A stretch of 64,000 nucleotides of DNA, from positions 434,001-498,000 of the forward strand of contig NZ_FZQA01000001.1 of the NCBI RefSeq assembly GCF_900199215.1, given 5' to 3'. The stretch comes from Amphiplicatus metriothermophilus (GTDB taxonomy: Bacteria; Pseudomonadota; Alphaproteobacteria; Caulobacterales; Parvularculaceae). Position 1 is the first letter of the stretch. Each line of letters begins with the position of its first letter. This document shows positions 43,671-51,883 of the stretch, one piece after another. A program made the translations under genes and the position numbers. The notes under the pieces are model-generated. The model saw only the letters and a list, made by a program, of their open reading frames with translations, did no database searches and had not been told where the DNA came from.

Positions 43671-44480
43671 TCAGAGATCGAGCGTCAGCGTCACCGGAAC
43701 GTGGTCCGACGGCCTCTCCCAGTCCCGGCAATGGTCATGGATGGCGAAGGCGGCGCGCCCGCCCGAAAGCGCAGCTTTTCTTAGCGGCGGACTCGTCCAG
43801 ATATGATCGAGCCGCCGGCCGCGATTCGACGCGCGCCAGTCGCGCGCCCGGTAAGACCACCAAGTGTAAAGTTTCTCCGGCTCCGGAATAAGCTCGCGCG
43901 CGACGTCGGTCCATTTTCCCTTCTCCAGCGCGGCGTTCATCAGCTCGACCTCGACCGGCGTGTGCGAGACCACGTTGAGAAGCTGCCGGTGCGACCACAC
44001 GTCGTGCTCGCGCGGGGCGATGTTAAGATCGCCGACGAGCACGGCCTTCTTACTGTGGGTCTGCGCTTCGCCTACGGACCATTCGGCGAGCTCTTTCATG
44101 AAATCGAGCTTGTGGGCGAACTTGTCGTTGACGGCGGGATCAGGCTCGTCGCCGCCTGAAGGCACGTAGAAATTATGAAGCCGCACGCCGCCCGGCAAAG
44201 TCGCCGCGATATGGCGGCAATCGTCCTTGCCGCAGAACTTGCGCGTCTCGACGTCTTTCAGCGGCGCGCGCGCGATGATGGCCACGCCATGATACCCCGC
44301 CTGGCCCGACACGGCGATATGCTCGTAGCCGGCCGAGCGAAGGGGCCGGGCGGGAAACTGCTCGTCGCGGCATTTGATCTCCTGCAGGCACAGAACGTCG
44401 GGCGCTTCCTCTTTCAGGAAGCGGAGCACGGAATCGATGCGCAAGCGGACGGAGTTGATGTTCCAGGTGGCGATTTTCAT
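43671..44480 (-). CDS. xth: Exodeoxyribonuclease III
   Basis: AP endonuclease / 3'-5' exonuclease of base excision repair, 269 residues. Motifs: MKIATWNINSVRLR, DVLCLQEIKCRDEQFP, YHGVAIIAR, VGDLNIAPREHDVW, and C-terminal RLDHIWTS with SDHVPVTLTL. Convergent with the kynureninase-like gene (7-bp gap). Its start codon lies at the edge of a large inverted repeat. Confidence 0.95.
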   Translation of the reverse strand: MKIATWNINSVRLRIDSVLRFLKEEAPDVLCLQEIKCRDEQFPARPLRSAGYEHIAVSGQAGYHGVAIIARAPLKDVETRKFCGKDDCRHIAATLPGGVRLHNFYVPSGGDEPDPAVNDKFAHKLDFMKELAEWSVGEAQTHSKKAVLVGDLNIAPREHDVWSHRQLLNVVSHTPVEVELMNAALEKGKWTDVARELIPEPEKLYTWWSYRARDWRASNRGRRLDHIWTSPPLRKAALSGGRAAFAIHDHCRDWERPSDHVPVTLTLDL

Positions 44481-44643
44481 GGGGGAGCGGCTGGCGGCTG
44501 GCGGTTAGCGGCTGGTGGCTGGTGATTAAGGCAGACGGCATGGCGAGTCACCCGGTTTTCCCGCCGCACGGCGGCGCCTGTCGGGTGACAAACCGCCCGC
44601 CGCCCGCTAGCCACTAACCGCCAGCCGCCAATCGCCCCCATGG
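44478..44643. repeat. Long inverted repeat filling the xth / TauE gap
   Basis: The arms 44492-44508 and 44614-44630 are a 17-bp perfect inverted repeat (TGGCGGCTGGCGGTTAG). The similarity continues outward to a CATGGGGG at the two start codons. Nested inside is GTCACCCG/CGGGTGAC (44547-44554 and 44582-44589). The left arm also contains tandem GGCTGGCG units. Confidence 0.7.
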
Positions 44644-45413
44644 ACTTCCTCGCCTCGCTCGCGCCCGATGACGTCTCGCCGCTCGCCGCCGTTCTTGTCG
44701 TCGCGGCGAGTTTCTTCACCGCCGCGCTGACGGCGGCGTTCGGCCTCGGCGGCGGGCTCGCGCTGCTCGCCGTGATGGGCGCGCTGTTTCCGCCCGCCGC
44801 CGTGGTGCCGGTGCACGGCGCGGCCCAGCTGGGCGCCAATCTCAGCCGCTTCGGGCTTCAGCGCCGCGACGTGGTCTGGCCGATCGTCCTGTGGTTCGCG
44901 CTCGGCGGCGTTCTGGGCGCGGCGCTCGGCGGGCGGATCTATGTCGCCCTGCCGGAAGAGGCGCTGCGCGCCGCGGTCGGTCTTTTCATCCTGATCGCGG
45001 TCTGGGGACCGAAGCCGAAAGCCTTCGAGCCCGGCCCGCGAACCTTTTTCCTTACCGGCGCGGTCGGCTCTTTTCTCACCATGTTCTTCGGCGCGACGGG
45101 ACCGATCGCGGCGACCATGCTGTCGGCGACGCGCCTCGATCGGCTGAAGACCGTCGCGACCCACGCCGCCTGCATGGTCGCCCAGCACGGGCTCAAGACC
45201 CTCGCTTTCGGCGTCATCGGCTTCGCTTTCGCCGAATGGGCGCTCTTGATTGCGGCGATCCTGACGGCGGGCTTTCTGGGAAGCTGGGCGGGCGTGCGGT
45301 TTCTGCGCGCCATGCCGGAGGCGCGGTTTCGGACGGGCTTTCGGCTGATGCTGACCTTTTTCGGCTTTTACCTGCTCGCCGCAGCGGGGCTTTCCGTCCT
45401 CAGAACAGGTTGA
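44640..45413 (+). CDS. TauE/SafE-family permease
   Basis: 257 residues, about eight membrane helices, two TauE repeats: AALTAAFGLGGGLALLAVMG with HGAAQLGANLSRFGLQRRDV in the first half, and VGSFLTMFFGATGPIAATML with VATHAACMVAQHGLKTLAF in the second. Family members export sulfite or organosulfonates. The start has no ribosome-binding site because the repeat covers that region. The last 14 bp overlap the convergent gene. Confidence 0.88.
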   Translation: MDFLASLAPDDVSPLAAVLVVAASFFTAALTAAFGLGGGLALLAVMGALFPPAAVVPVHGAAQLGANLSRFGLQRRDVVWPIVLWFALGGVLGAALGGRIYVALPEEALRAAVGLFILIAVWGPKPKAFEPGPRTFFLTGAVGSFLTMFFGATGPIAATMLSATRLDRLKTVATHAACMVAQHGLKTLAFGVIGFAFAEWALLIAAILTAGFLGSWAGVRFLRAMPEARFRTGFRLMLTFFGFYLLAAAGLSVLRTG

Positions 45414-45996
45414 ACGAGCTTCCCGTCACCCCCACCGGCCAACGGCCGAACTCGAACAGCTGGAACTTCGCCGCAAAGGGATGGGCTTCGGCGTCGAAGG
45501 CGGCGTCACTGGCCGCGACCAGCGTGAGCGCCGCCTGATGGGCGGCCTGCACCGCGGCCCCGACGGCGAGCTGGCGGGACGCCTCGTCTTCGACGTCCCA
45601 GATGAAGCTCGCCTGCTCCATCGCCTCGCGCGCCGGGCCGGAGACCTTTTCCCCGACGACTGCAAGGGCGAGGGACAGCGCCTCTTCCGAGAGCAGGTCG
45701 AGGGCGCGGGCGGTGAGATCGGCGCGCAACAGCTCCTCGGCCTCCCAGGCGGGGCTGTTCCAGTCGAGACTTTCGGCCGCGGCCGCCGCGTCCTCCCAGT
45801 CGATCACGACCGCGATCTCGGCGTCTGGAAAGCCGAGCCCGTCGAGATAGGCCGCCGCCGCGGCGCGCGCGCCGGGCGTGAGCGGCTCGCCCAGATTGGC
45901 GAACCAGGGAATGTTCGCGAGCCCCTCGGCGAAGCGCCGCAGCCGCGTCAGCGCCGGCAGCTCGCGTTCCAGTCGGAGAAGTTCATCTTCAGTCAT
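45400..45996 (-). CDS. Conserved hypothetical protein
   Basis: 198 residues, soluble, mostly helical and acidic. It begins MTEDELLRLERELPALTRLR, then PWFANLGEPLTPGARAAA, DAEIAVVIDWEDAAAAAESL and a C-terminal helical bundle (VQAAHQAALTLVAASDAAF). I recognise no family. Ends within the TauE gene by 14 bp. Codon use matches the neighbours. Confidence 0.65.
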   Translation of the reverse strand: MTEDELLRLERELPALTRLRRFAEGLANIPWFANLGEPLTPGARAAAAAYLDGLGFPDAEIAVVIDWEDAAAAAESLDWNSPAWEAEELLRADLTARALDLLSEEALSLALAVVGEKVSGPAREAMEQASFIWDVEDEASRQLAVGAAVQAAHQAALTLVAASDAAFDAEAHPFAAKFQLFEFGRWPVGVTGSSFNLF

Positions 45997-46026
45997 GCCG
46001 GCCCTATGTGGCCTATCGCGCTGCGC

Positions 46027-46169
46027 AAAAAAAGGCGCCCGATCCGGTATGAATCGGGCGCCAAGCTGCGCTGTTGCGCCTACGCCGGGAGGGGATAATC
46101 CGGCGACGCGACCAGCGACGGACCTGCTAGCGGGGGGGCAACGCTGGTCCGGCTGCGTGCCGATCGCGT
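46027..46169 (-). ncRNA. Candidate small RNA with C-rich loops
   Basis: A ~143-base transcript is defined by a good promoter (-35 TTGAAA, 18 bp, -10 TAATGT) and an intrinsic terminator (GGCGCCCGAT/ATCGGGCGCC, then seven T on the minus strand). Between them are two more hairpins. The first has arms GACCAGCG/CGCTGGTC at 46149-46142 and 46117-46110; its 24-base loop contains seven consecutive C. The second, CGCCGG/CCGGCG (46105-46100 and 46088-46083), has an 11-base loop AUUAUCCCCUC. Both loops can pair with Shine-Dalgarno sequences. No open frame fits. It does not match 6S, SRP RNA, tmRNA or RNase P by eye. Confidence 0.6.
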
Positions 46170-46175
46170 ACTGTT

Positions 46176-46205
46176 ACATTAACGCATCAGGTGGGAGAAT
46201 TTCAA
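46176..46205 (-). promoter_or_regulatory. Promoter of the candidate small RNA
   Basis: TTGAAA at 46205-46200 and TAATGT at 46181-46176, 18-bp spacer, on the minus strand. Predicted start at about 46169. Confidence 0.6.
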
Positions 46206-46264
46206 TAGGCTGCGGTTAAAAATTGCTTGCCTGTGGCGAGTTGGCACAGCGCAGGCGGCGGCGG

Positions 46265-47026
46265 CTAATCCTTCAAAAACGCCGATCCCGCTTCGGGAAT
46301 CTGGAACAGCCGATTGGCCAGTCGCACCCCTTCGGTCACATTTTCGAGATCGACCACAGTCACGCCGTTCTGGGGGTCGCGCACCACCCACTGGCGAAGG
46401 GCGAGATCGGGCGCAGCGAGGATCAGCGACAGCTCGCCTTCGGTTTCCTCGTCCGATGACGCGAAGGTCACGGCCACCGTGTCGACGCCGCGATCGACGC
46501 TCCGGATCTCGAGGTCCTCGAACTCGACCTTCCGCCGCAGGAGGAATTTCAGGGGCGTCCGGTTGACGGGATAGGAATCGGTCGTCTCCAGCGCCTCGTC
46601 GCGCACGAACACCATGCCGCCATTGGCGACGATCAGAAGCGGCGTCGGCGGGTCATACTCGAAGCGCAGCAGCCCCGGCCGGCGCAGATAGAACCGGCCC
46701 GCGGAGACCGCGCCCGAGGGCGCGACCTGCACGAAATCGGCCTGAAGGGTGTCGATGGATTCGAGATAATCGACGACGCGCGCGACGATCTGTTCATCGG
46801 TTTCCTGGGCGAAGACCAGCGTGGCCAAGGGCTCTTCCGGCTGTGAAACGATCGCCTCGCCGGGGCGGGGAGCGGCTTCGACGGTTTCTTCGGGTTGAAG
46901 CGCCGGCGCTTGCCCGACGGGCCCGGTCCGGACCTCGGCCGCTGTCGCGACAGGCGCGTTCGCGCCCAAGGCGAGGCCGGCGTCGGCGCAGAGGAAAACG
47001 GCCGCGGACACGATGGCGAGGTTCAT
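46265..47026 (-). CDS. lolA: Outer-membrane lipoprotein carrier LolA
   Basis: Periplasmic chaperone that ferries lipoproteins to the outer membrane, 253 residues. A signal-like N terminus is followed by a 60-residue Pro/Ala/Glu-rich linker not found in E. coli LolA, and then the LolA core: ARVVDYLESIDTLQADFVQV, GRFYLRRPGLLRFEYDPPTP, LLIVANGGMVFVRD, QWVVRDPQNGVTVVDLENV. AAGGAG precedes the start. Confidence 0.92.
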   Translation of the reverse strand: MNLAIVSAAVFLCADAGLALGANAPVATAAEVRTGPVGQAPALQPEETVEAAPRPGEAIVSQPEEPLATLVFAQETDEQIVARVVDYLESIDTLQADFVQVAPSGAVSAGRFYLRRPGLLRFEYDPPTPLLIVANGGMVFVRDEALETTDSYPVNRTPLKFLLRRKVEFEDLEIRSVDRGVDTVAVTFASSDEETEGELSLILAAPDLALRQWVVRDPQNGVTVVDLENVTEGVRLANRLFQIPEAGSAFLKD

Positions 47027-47115
47027 GGCGCTCCTTTCGCTCTCCTGGGCTATCTAGGCGCCGCGCGCGGCGAAAACGAGGCCGAGGGATGGCGGCCTGC
47101 CGGCGGTTTGCGAGA

Positions 47116-47325
47116 TTAAAGTTTCGCAAGCTCGTCATCGGCGAGCGGGCGCGCCTCCTCCGGCAGCATGATCGGCACGCCGTCGCGGATCGGATAGGCC
47201 AGGCGCGCGCCCTTGCTTACAAGCTCGCCCTTTTCGCGGTCATAAACGAGCGGCCCGCGCGTCTGCGGACAGACGAGCATTTCAAGAAGCTTGGGATCGA
47301 CTTCGCCGGTTTGCGCGTCGGACAT
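47116..47325 (-). CDS. Trm112 family protein
   Basis: 69 residues. [23 protein letters not shown] with [16 protein letters not shown] is the bacterial Trm112/YcaR form, a small zinc-ribbon-derived fold that in eukaryotes activates methyltransferases. Only one of the Cys residues remains. Downstream of the LON-domain gene by 18 bp. Confidence 0.9.
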   Translation of the reverse strand: MSDAQTGEVDPKLLEMLVCPQTRGPLVYDREKGELVSKGARLAYPIRDGVPIMLPEEARPLADDELAKL

Positions 47326-47343
47326 GGCTTGCGCCCTTTCGGT

Positions 47344-48009
47344 CTACTGCAAAAACGAATCCTCGCCGCCGTTCTCCCCGGCGTTCGACATCTCCATCAG
47401 CGCGATCAGGCAGTCCGCGCGCGCGAGCATGGTTTTCGCCTCCAGCAAAGCCTGCTTTTCGTTCGGCGCGAAAGGACAGCCCATGGCGAGCGACGCGACA
47501 AGCGCTTCGGTCGGCGCGTCATGCACCACGTCCCAGTCGGTCTTGAGCCCCTCCGCATCGAGATAGGCGCGCATGGCGCGGATAAGCCTATCGCGGTCGA
47601 CGAATTCCGCAGACGGATCGGGCCGGCCGTCGTCGGGAAAGGCGCTCCAGTCGACCCGCGCCTGACGGTAGGGCGTATCGACATCGAGCTCCTCGACGAG
47701 GCGGAACCGGCGCCGGCCGGCGAGCGTGACGAGATAGCGCCCGTCGTCGGTTTCGGCGAAGGCGGCGATGCGCCCCGCGCAGCCGACCGCGTAAAGCGGC
47801 GGCGCGTCGGCGCCCGCCGCGTCGCGCGGCTGGATCATGCCGATGATCCGGGCGCCGCCCAACGCGTCGTCCACCATGCGCAGATAGCGCGGCTCGAATA
47901 TGTTGAGCGGCAGCTGGCCGCCGGGCAGCAGCAGCGCGCCGGCCAGCGGAAACAGCGGGATCTCCGTCGGCAGACCTCGCCCGCGGCGCCAGCCTTCATG
48001 CTCGCTCAT
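47344..48009 (-). CDS. LON N-terminal (substrate-binding) domain protein
   Basis: 221 residues, no ATPase or protease domain. EIPLFPLAGALLLPGGQLPLNIFEPRYLRMVDDAL is the family hallmark, then RIIGMIQPR, GCAGRIAAFAETDDGRYLVTL and GRRRFRLVEEL. GGAGG lies 12 bases before the start. In many alphaproteobacteria it lies with thioredoxin and Trm112 genes, as here. Confidence 0.92.
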   Translation of the reverse strand: MSEHEGWRRGRGLPTEIPLFPLAGALLLPGGQLPLNIFEPRYLRMVDDALGGARIIGMIQPRDAAGADAPPLYAVGCAGRIAAFAETDDGRYLVTLAGRRRFRLVEELDVDTPYRQARVDWSAFPDDGRPDPSAEFVDRDRLIRAMRAYLDAEGLKTDWDVVHDAPTEALVASLAMGCPFAPNEKQALLEAKTMLARADCLIALMEMSNAGENGGEDSFLQ

Positions 48010-48042
48010 CGGCGCATCGCCTCCTTTCGCGCCGGACGCGGC

Positions 48043-48957
48043 TCAGGAAAACAGGATCGAGGACAGCCGGCGCCGGCCGCGCACGCTCGCCGGATGCGCA
48101 AAGCCGAGCGCGTCGAAAATGGTCAGCAGCTTCTTGCGCGCCGCCTCGTCGTTCCACGTCCGGTCGCGCGCCACGATCTCGAGAAGCTCGTCGATCGCGG
48201 CCTCCATGTTTCCGGCGGCCGCATGGGCGCCGGCGAGCTCGAACCGCGCGGCGAGATCGCCCGGATTCTGTTCGACCTTGCGCGCGAGCGCCGAAACGTC
48301 CGCATCCGGCGCTTCGGCTTCGGCGAGATCGAGCGCGGCGCGCACGCTGGAGACGGCCGCGTCGTTCCTCTTCTCCTCCGGGATCATGTCGAGAATCGTC
48401 CGGGCCCGGTCGAAGTCCTTCATGGCGACATGGCAGCGCGCAAGACCCGCAAGCGCGCGCGCATCGCCGCTGTCGGCCTCGGCGATGCGCCCGTACATCT
48501 CGGCCGCGCCGGCGACATCGCCCCTGTTGAAGGCCGCATCGGCCGCGTCCAGCAGCTCCGCCGCGTCGCCGAGGCCGTCGCCCTCGACCAGCGCGGCGAG
48601 ACGGCCGACGAAAGCCTTGATCTCGCTGTCGGGCAGCGCGCCCTGGAAGCCGTCCACCGGCCTGCCCTGAAAAAAGGCGTAGACCGTCGGGACGGACTGG
48701 ATGCGCATTTGCGCGGCCAGCATCTGGTTCTTGTCGATGTCGATCTTGACGAGGCGCACCCGCCCCTTCGCCCCGGCCACCGCCTTTTCGAGGCGCGGGG
48801 TCAGCTGCTTGCACGGCCCGCACCAGGTCGCCCAGAAGTCGACGATGACGGGCGCCTCCATCGACGCCCGCAGGACATCCGCCTCGAAGGTCTCGATGGT
48901 CCCGTCCTTGATGAGGTCGCCGGCGGGCTGTTTGGCTGCGCCCAGCAGTTCGCTCAT
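48043..48957 (-). CDS. Thioredoxin-TPR protein (CnoX/YbbN type)
   Basis: 304 residues. The N-terminal thioredoxin domain has an intact WCGPCK site (VIVDFWATWCGPCKQLTPRL) and the cis-Pro segment QSVPTVYAFFQGRPV; TPR-like repeats follow. E. coli CnoX has lost the second active-site Cys, but this one keeps both, so it can act as an oxidoreductase as well as a chaperone. GGGAGA lies 7 bases before the ATG at 48957. Confidence 0.9.
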   Translation of the reverse strand: MSELLGAAKQPAGDLIKDGTIETFEADVLRASMEAPVIVDFWATWCGPCKQLTPRLEKAVAGAKGRVRLVKIDIDKNQMLAAQMRIQSVPTVYAFFQGRPVDGFQGALPDSEIKAFVGRLAALVEGDGLGDAAELLDAADAAFNRGDVAGAAEMYGRIAEADSGDARALAGLARCHVAMKDFDRARTILDMIPEEKRNDAAVSSVRAALDLAEAEAPDADVSALARKVEQNPGDLAARFELAGAHAAAGNMEAAIDELLEIVARDRTWNDEAARKKLLTIFDALGFAHPASVRGRRRLSSILFS

Positions 48958-49032
48958 GAGGGATCTCCCGTTTTCTCGCCCCATAAATGAGGCGGCGAGC
49001 GGGCGAAAGCAACCGGGGCGCGGCCGGCGCGT

Positions 49033-49557
49033 TCAGCCCGCCAGCGGCCGGGCGAGATCGAGCCGCAGCGGCGCGACGCCGCAGGCGGCGAGGAATTTTC
49101 CGAAGTCCGCCGGCGAGATCGCCGTGGAGGCGTTGTTCTCCAGCGGATGGAACCACATCGGATCATGCGCGAGCAGGGCCTCGTCGAGGACCACCGCGGC
49201 GAGCGCCCGCGCGCTTTCATTCATCAGCGCGAACGGCGTGACCGCGCCGGGAATGACGCCGAGGGTCGCGGTCATCAGCGCGGGCGCGCCGAAAGACAGT
49301 CGGCCTTTCGCCCCGAGCCGCTTGCCGAGTCCGACCAGATCGACCCGCGTGTCGGCGTGGGCGACGGCGAGATAAAGCGCGCCGCGCTTGTCCTTGAGAA
49401 ACAGGTTCTTCGAATGCCCGCCCGGCATCGCGGCTTTGAGGTCGCGGCCCTCCTCGACGGTGAAGACAGGGCGGTGGTCCATCGTGCGGCAGGCGATTCC
49501 CAGCCGGTCGAGAAAGGCGAACAGATCGGCGCGGATCGCAGGAGCGGCGTCAGGCAT
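49033..49557 (-). CDS. Prolyl-tRNA-deacylase-like protein (ProX/YbaK family)
   Basis: 174 residues. YbaK fold: CRTMDHRPVFTVEEGRDLKAAM, GGHSKNLFLKDKRGALYLAVA, SFGAPALMTATLGVIPGAVTPFAL, and HPLENNASTAISPADFGKFL. This is the PrdX/ProXp-ala group that clears Ala from mischarged tRNA-Pro. Stand-alone gene. Confidence 0.88.
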   Translation of the reverse strand: MPDAAPAIRADLFAFLDRLGIACRTMDHRPVFTVEEGRDLKAAMPGGHSKNLFLKDKRGALYLAVAHADTRVDLVGLGKRLGAKGRLSFGAPALMTATLGVIPGAVTPFALMNESARALAAVVLDEALLAHDPMWFHPLENNASTAISPADFGKFLAACGVAPLRLDLARPLAG

Positions 49558-49814
49558 GGCGCGGGATGCGAGGTTGAACGGACGGAACGCCTTGGTAGCA
49601 GGCGCGGCGGGAGAGGCAATGGCGAGAGAGGCCAGGGATTAGGAATGGTAGAGAAGCGCATGCGGCGTCCCGGGTATGCGCCGGGCCCGGATCGCAGGCC
49701 CTCTCGCTCTCGCGGCGGCCCGGCCGCGCCCGATTGACGCTTGCCAAGCCGGCGAGCCTTGTGCATAAACCGAGGCCCGTCGCGGGCGCCTTCAGCGCCC
49801 GCGAGCGCCGGAGA

Positions 49815-49889
49815 GCGGGCGTAGCTCAGGGGTAGAGCACAACCTTGCCAAGGTTGGGGTCGTGAGTTCGAATCTCATCGCCCGCTCCA
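49815..49889 (+). tRNA. tRNA-Gly (anticodon GCC)
   Basis: Acceptor GCGGGCG/CGCCCGC, D-arm GCTCAGGGGTAGAGC, anticodon stem CAACC/GGTTG with loop TTGCCAA (GCC), and T-arm GTGAG-TTCGAAT-CTCAT. Discriminator T, typical of tRNA-Gly. CCA is encoded. Six T follow shortly after. Confidence 0.97.
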
Positions 49890-49905
49890 TTTTTTACCGA
49901 TTTCG

Positions 49906-50346
49906 TCAGCGCGCGCCTTCAAGCGTCTCTGCGGGGACAGGCGAGTAGTCCGTGAGCCGCAGGACGCGATCCTCGATCGCGCCGACGAGGCGGCCGTAAA
50001 CGGCGCCGGTCTCGCGCTTGATCGCGGCCCATTCCGCGTCCGCCATGAAGGCCGTCCAGCGCGCGCGCATCGTCTCTTCGTCCGGCCAGGCGAGCAGATA
50101 GACGAACTCGGTCCCGTCTTCGCCCTTGGCCTCCCACATGGCGACGATGTCGAAGCCGTGACGCTTCATGATGCGCGCCGCGTGATCGCGGAAGCGCTCG
50201 TGAAAAGCCTGCTTGTTCTCCTCGAATATCTCGTAGATGCGAAGCTGATGGACGGGACTGCCTTCGGCGCGCGCCGCGCCGGCGGCGAGAACAGCCGCGG
50301 CGGCGAGACCGAAAGCGAGAAAAACTCTGCGTGCGAATGAAAGCAT
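49906..50346 (-). CDS. Secreted NIPSNAP-family protein
   Basis: 146 residues with a signal peptide (FLAFGLAAAAVLAAGAARAEG). NIPSNAP fold: VHQLRIYEIFEENKQAFHERFRDHA, FDIVAMWEAKGEDGTEFVYLLAWPDEETMRARW. A ferredoxin-like dimeric alpha-beta barrel of unknown role, here exported. AAAGGA upstream. Confidence 0.88.
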   Translation of the reverse strand: MLSFARRVFLAFGLAAAAVLAAGAARAEGSPVHQLRIYEIFEENKQAFHERFRDHAARIMKRHGFDIVAMWEAKGEDGTEFVYLLAWPDEETMRARWTAFMADAEWAAIKRETGAVYGRLVGAIEDRVLRLTDYSPVPAETLEGAR

Positions 50347-50484
50347 GGGCGTGTCCTTTCGCTGCCGGAAAGGACCCCAGTCAACCGCCGCCGACGCGCG
50401 AAAGAAACCGCAAGCGCCGCGCGCCTGCGACGAGCCGCCCTCGCGGCGCGACGAACCGCGCCGGCCTTTTCCGTCGCCGACCGC

Positions 50485-51471
50485 TCACGCCGGCCGGGAG
50501 GCGTCGATGAGCGCGCGCGCGCCTTTCTCGATAAGGGCGAGGCCGACGGCGCGCCCCAGCGCGCGCGGGCGTGCGGCGGGGCCGTCGGCTTCAGCCTCGA
50601 TCAGCGCCGCGCCGTCCTCGGACAGGACAGCGGCCTTGAGATGAAGCGTTTCGCCTTCAAGGCGCGCGTGCCCTGCAATGGGCGCGTTGCAATGGCCGTT
50701 CAGCACCCAGAGGACTTCGCGTTCGGCTTCGATGGCGGCGCGCGTCGGCGCGTCGTCGATCCGCGCCAGCTTTTCGCGCACGGCGAAGGCGTCGGCGCGG
50801 CATTCGAGCGCCACGACGCCCTGCCCGATCGCCGGCAGCATGGCCGAATACGGAAAATCATAGGCCGCGCGGTCGGACGCGCCGATGCGGTCAAGCCCGG
50901 CCCGCGCCATGACCAGCGCGTCGGCGGGCGGCGTCTCGCCGCCGTCGGGGAGCTTTTGCGGGACGCCTTCGTCGAGCTTTCGCAATCGCGTGTCGGCCGC
51001 GCCTCGATAATGGACGACGCGCGCGCCCGGCCACAGCCGGCGCAAGTAAGCCGTCCGGCGCACCGAACCGGCGCCGATGACGAAGCCTTCGCCGCGCCGG
51101 GCCAGAAAATCGTCGAGAGCGAGGCCCGGCCGCAGCGCCAGCGCGTCGCCGGGCGCCTCGCGCGGCAAGACCGCGCCGATGACGAGGCCCGGCGCTTCTT
51201 CGTCGCCCGGCATGTCCTTCAGCGAATGCATGGCCGCCGCGATGCGCCCGTCGCGCAGGGCCGCCCTGATCTCCTCGACGAAGGCGCCGCCCTTGCCGCC
51301 ATGGCGCTCGAGCCGCGAGACCTGGTCGCGATCGCCGCGGGTGGACAAGGGCGCGGGCGCCGCGCCGAGGCCCGGAAACGCCGCGTTGAGCCGGTCCGCC
51401 GCCGCCCGGGTCTGGGCGAGCGCCATGGTCGAGGCGCGCGTGCCGATGGGGAAGGAAGGCTTCGGGTCCAT
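50485..51471 (-). CDS. hemC: Porphobilinogen deaminase (hydroxymethylbilane synthase)
   Basis: Makes the linear tetrapyrrole for haem, 328 residues. Motifs: PIGTRASTMALAQT, STRGDRDQVSRL, GGKGGAFVEEIRAALRDGRIAAAMHSLKDMP, RRTAYLRRL, AIGQGVVALECR, and NGHCNAPIAGHA with the Cys that holds the dipyrromethane cofactor. hemD and other haem genes are not adjacent. Confidence 0.95.
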   Translation of the reverse strand: MDPKPSFPIGTRASTMALAQTRAAADRLNAAFPGLGAAPAPLSTRGDRDQVSRLERHGGKGGAFVEEIRAALRDGRIAAAMHSLKDMPGDEEAPGLVIGAVLPREAPGDALALRPGLALDDFLARRGEGFVIGAGSVRRTAYLRRLWPGARVVHYRGAADTRLRKLDEGVPQKLPDGGETPPADALVMARAGLDRIGASDRAAYDFPYSAMLPAIGQGVVALECRADAFAVREKLARIDDAPTRAAIEAEREVLWVLNGHCNAPIAGHARLEGETLHLKAAVLSEDGAALIEAEADGPAARPRALGRAVGLALIEKGARALIDASRPA

Positions 51472-51533
51472 CGCCGCTTCATCGGCTTTCGCGCCGCCCG
51501 CGTAAAGAGGGGCGCGGCGGAAGGGCGCGGACG

Positions 51534-51878
51534 TTAAAGGATCGCCAGCACGGCCTCCGGCGGGCGGCCGAGCGCGGCGCGATCGCCGTTGAGGACCACG
51601 GGCCGCTCGATGAGGATCGGGTTCTCGACCATCGCCTTGACGAGCGCCGCGTCGGACAGGGCGGGGTCGTCGAGGCCGAGCGCCGCATACGCCGCCTCGC
51701 CCTTGCGGATGAGATCGCGCGGGCCCTTGCCCATGACGGCGAGGACCTTCTTCAGCGTCGCGGCCGAGGGCGGGTCTTTCAGATAGTCGACGACGCGCGG
51801 CGACAGCCCGCGCTCTTGCAGAAGCGCCAGCGTCGCGCGCGATTTCGAACAGCGCGGATTGTGCCAGATCGTCAGCAT
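51534..51878 (-). CDS. arsC: ArsC-family arsenate reductase (glutaredoxin type)
   Basis: 114 residues from the ATG at 51878. The active site is HNPRCSKSRATLALLQERG (Cys near residue 10), then VVDYLKDPPS, and the substrate arginine in ENPILIERPVVLNGDRA. GAAGG lies before the ATG. A TTG at 51887 would overlap the upstream stop and is less likely. Downstream of the response-regulator gene. Confidence 0.9.
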   Translation of the reverse strand: MLTIWHNPRCSKSRATLALLQERGLSPRVVDYLKDPPSAATLKKVLAVMGKGPRDLIRKGEAAYAALGLDDPALSDAALVKAMVENPILIERPVVLNGDRAALGRPPEAVLAIL

Positions 51879-51883
51879 GTCCT

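Noticed and set aside
46027-46169. 6S RNA or 4.5S SRP RNA
   Set aside because: No large central bulge of 6S type, and no GGAAGG-type tetraloop motif of SRP RNA; left as an unnamed small RNA.
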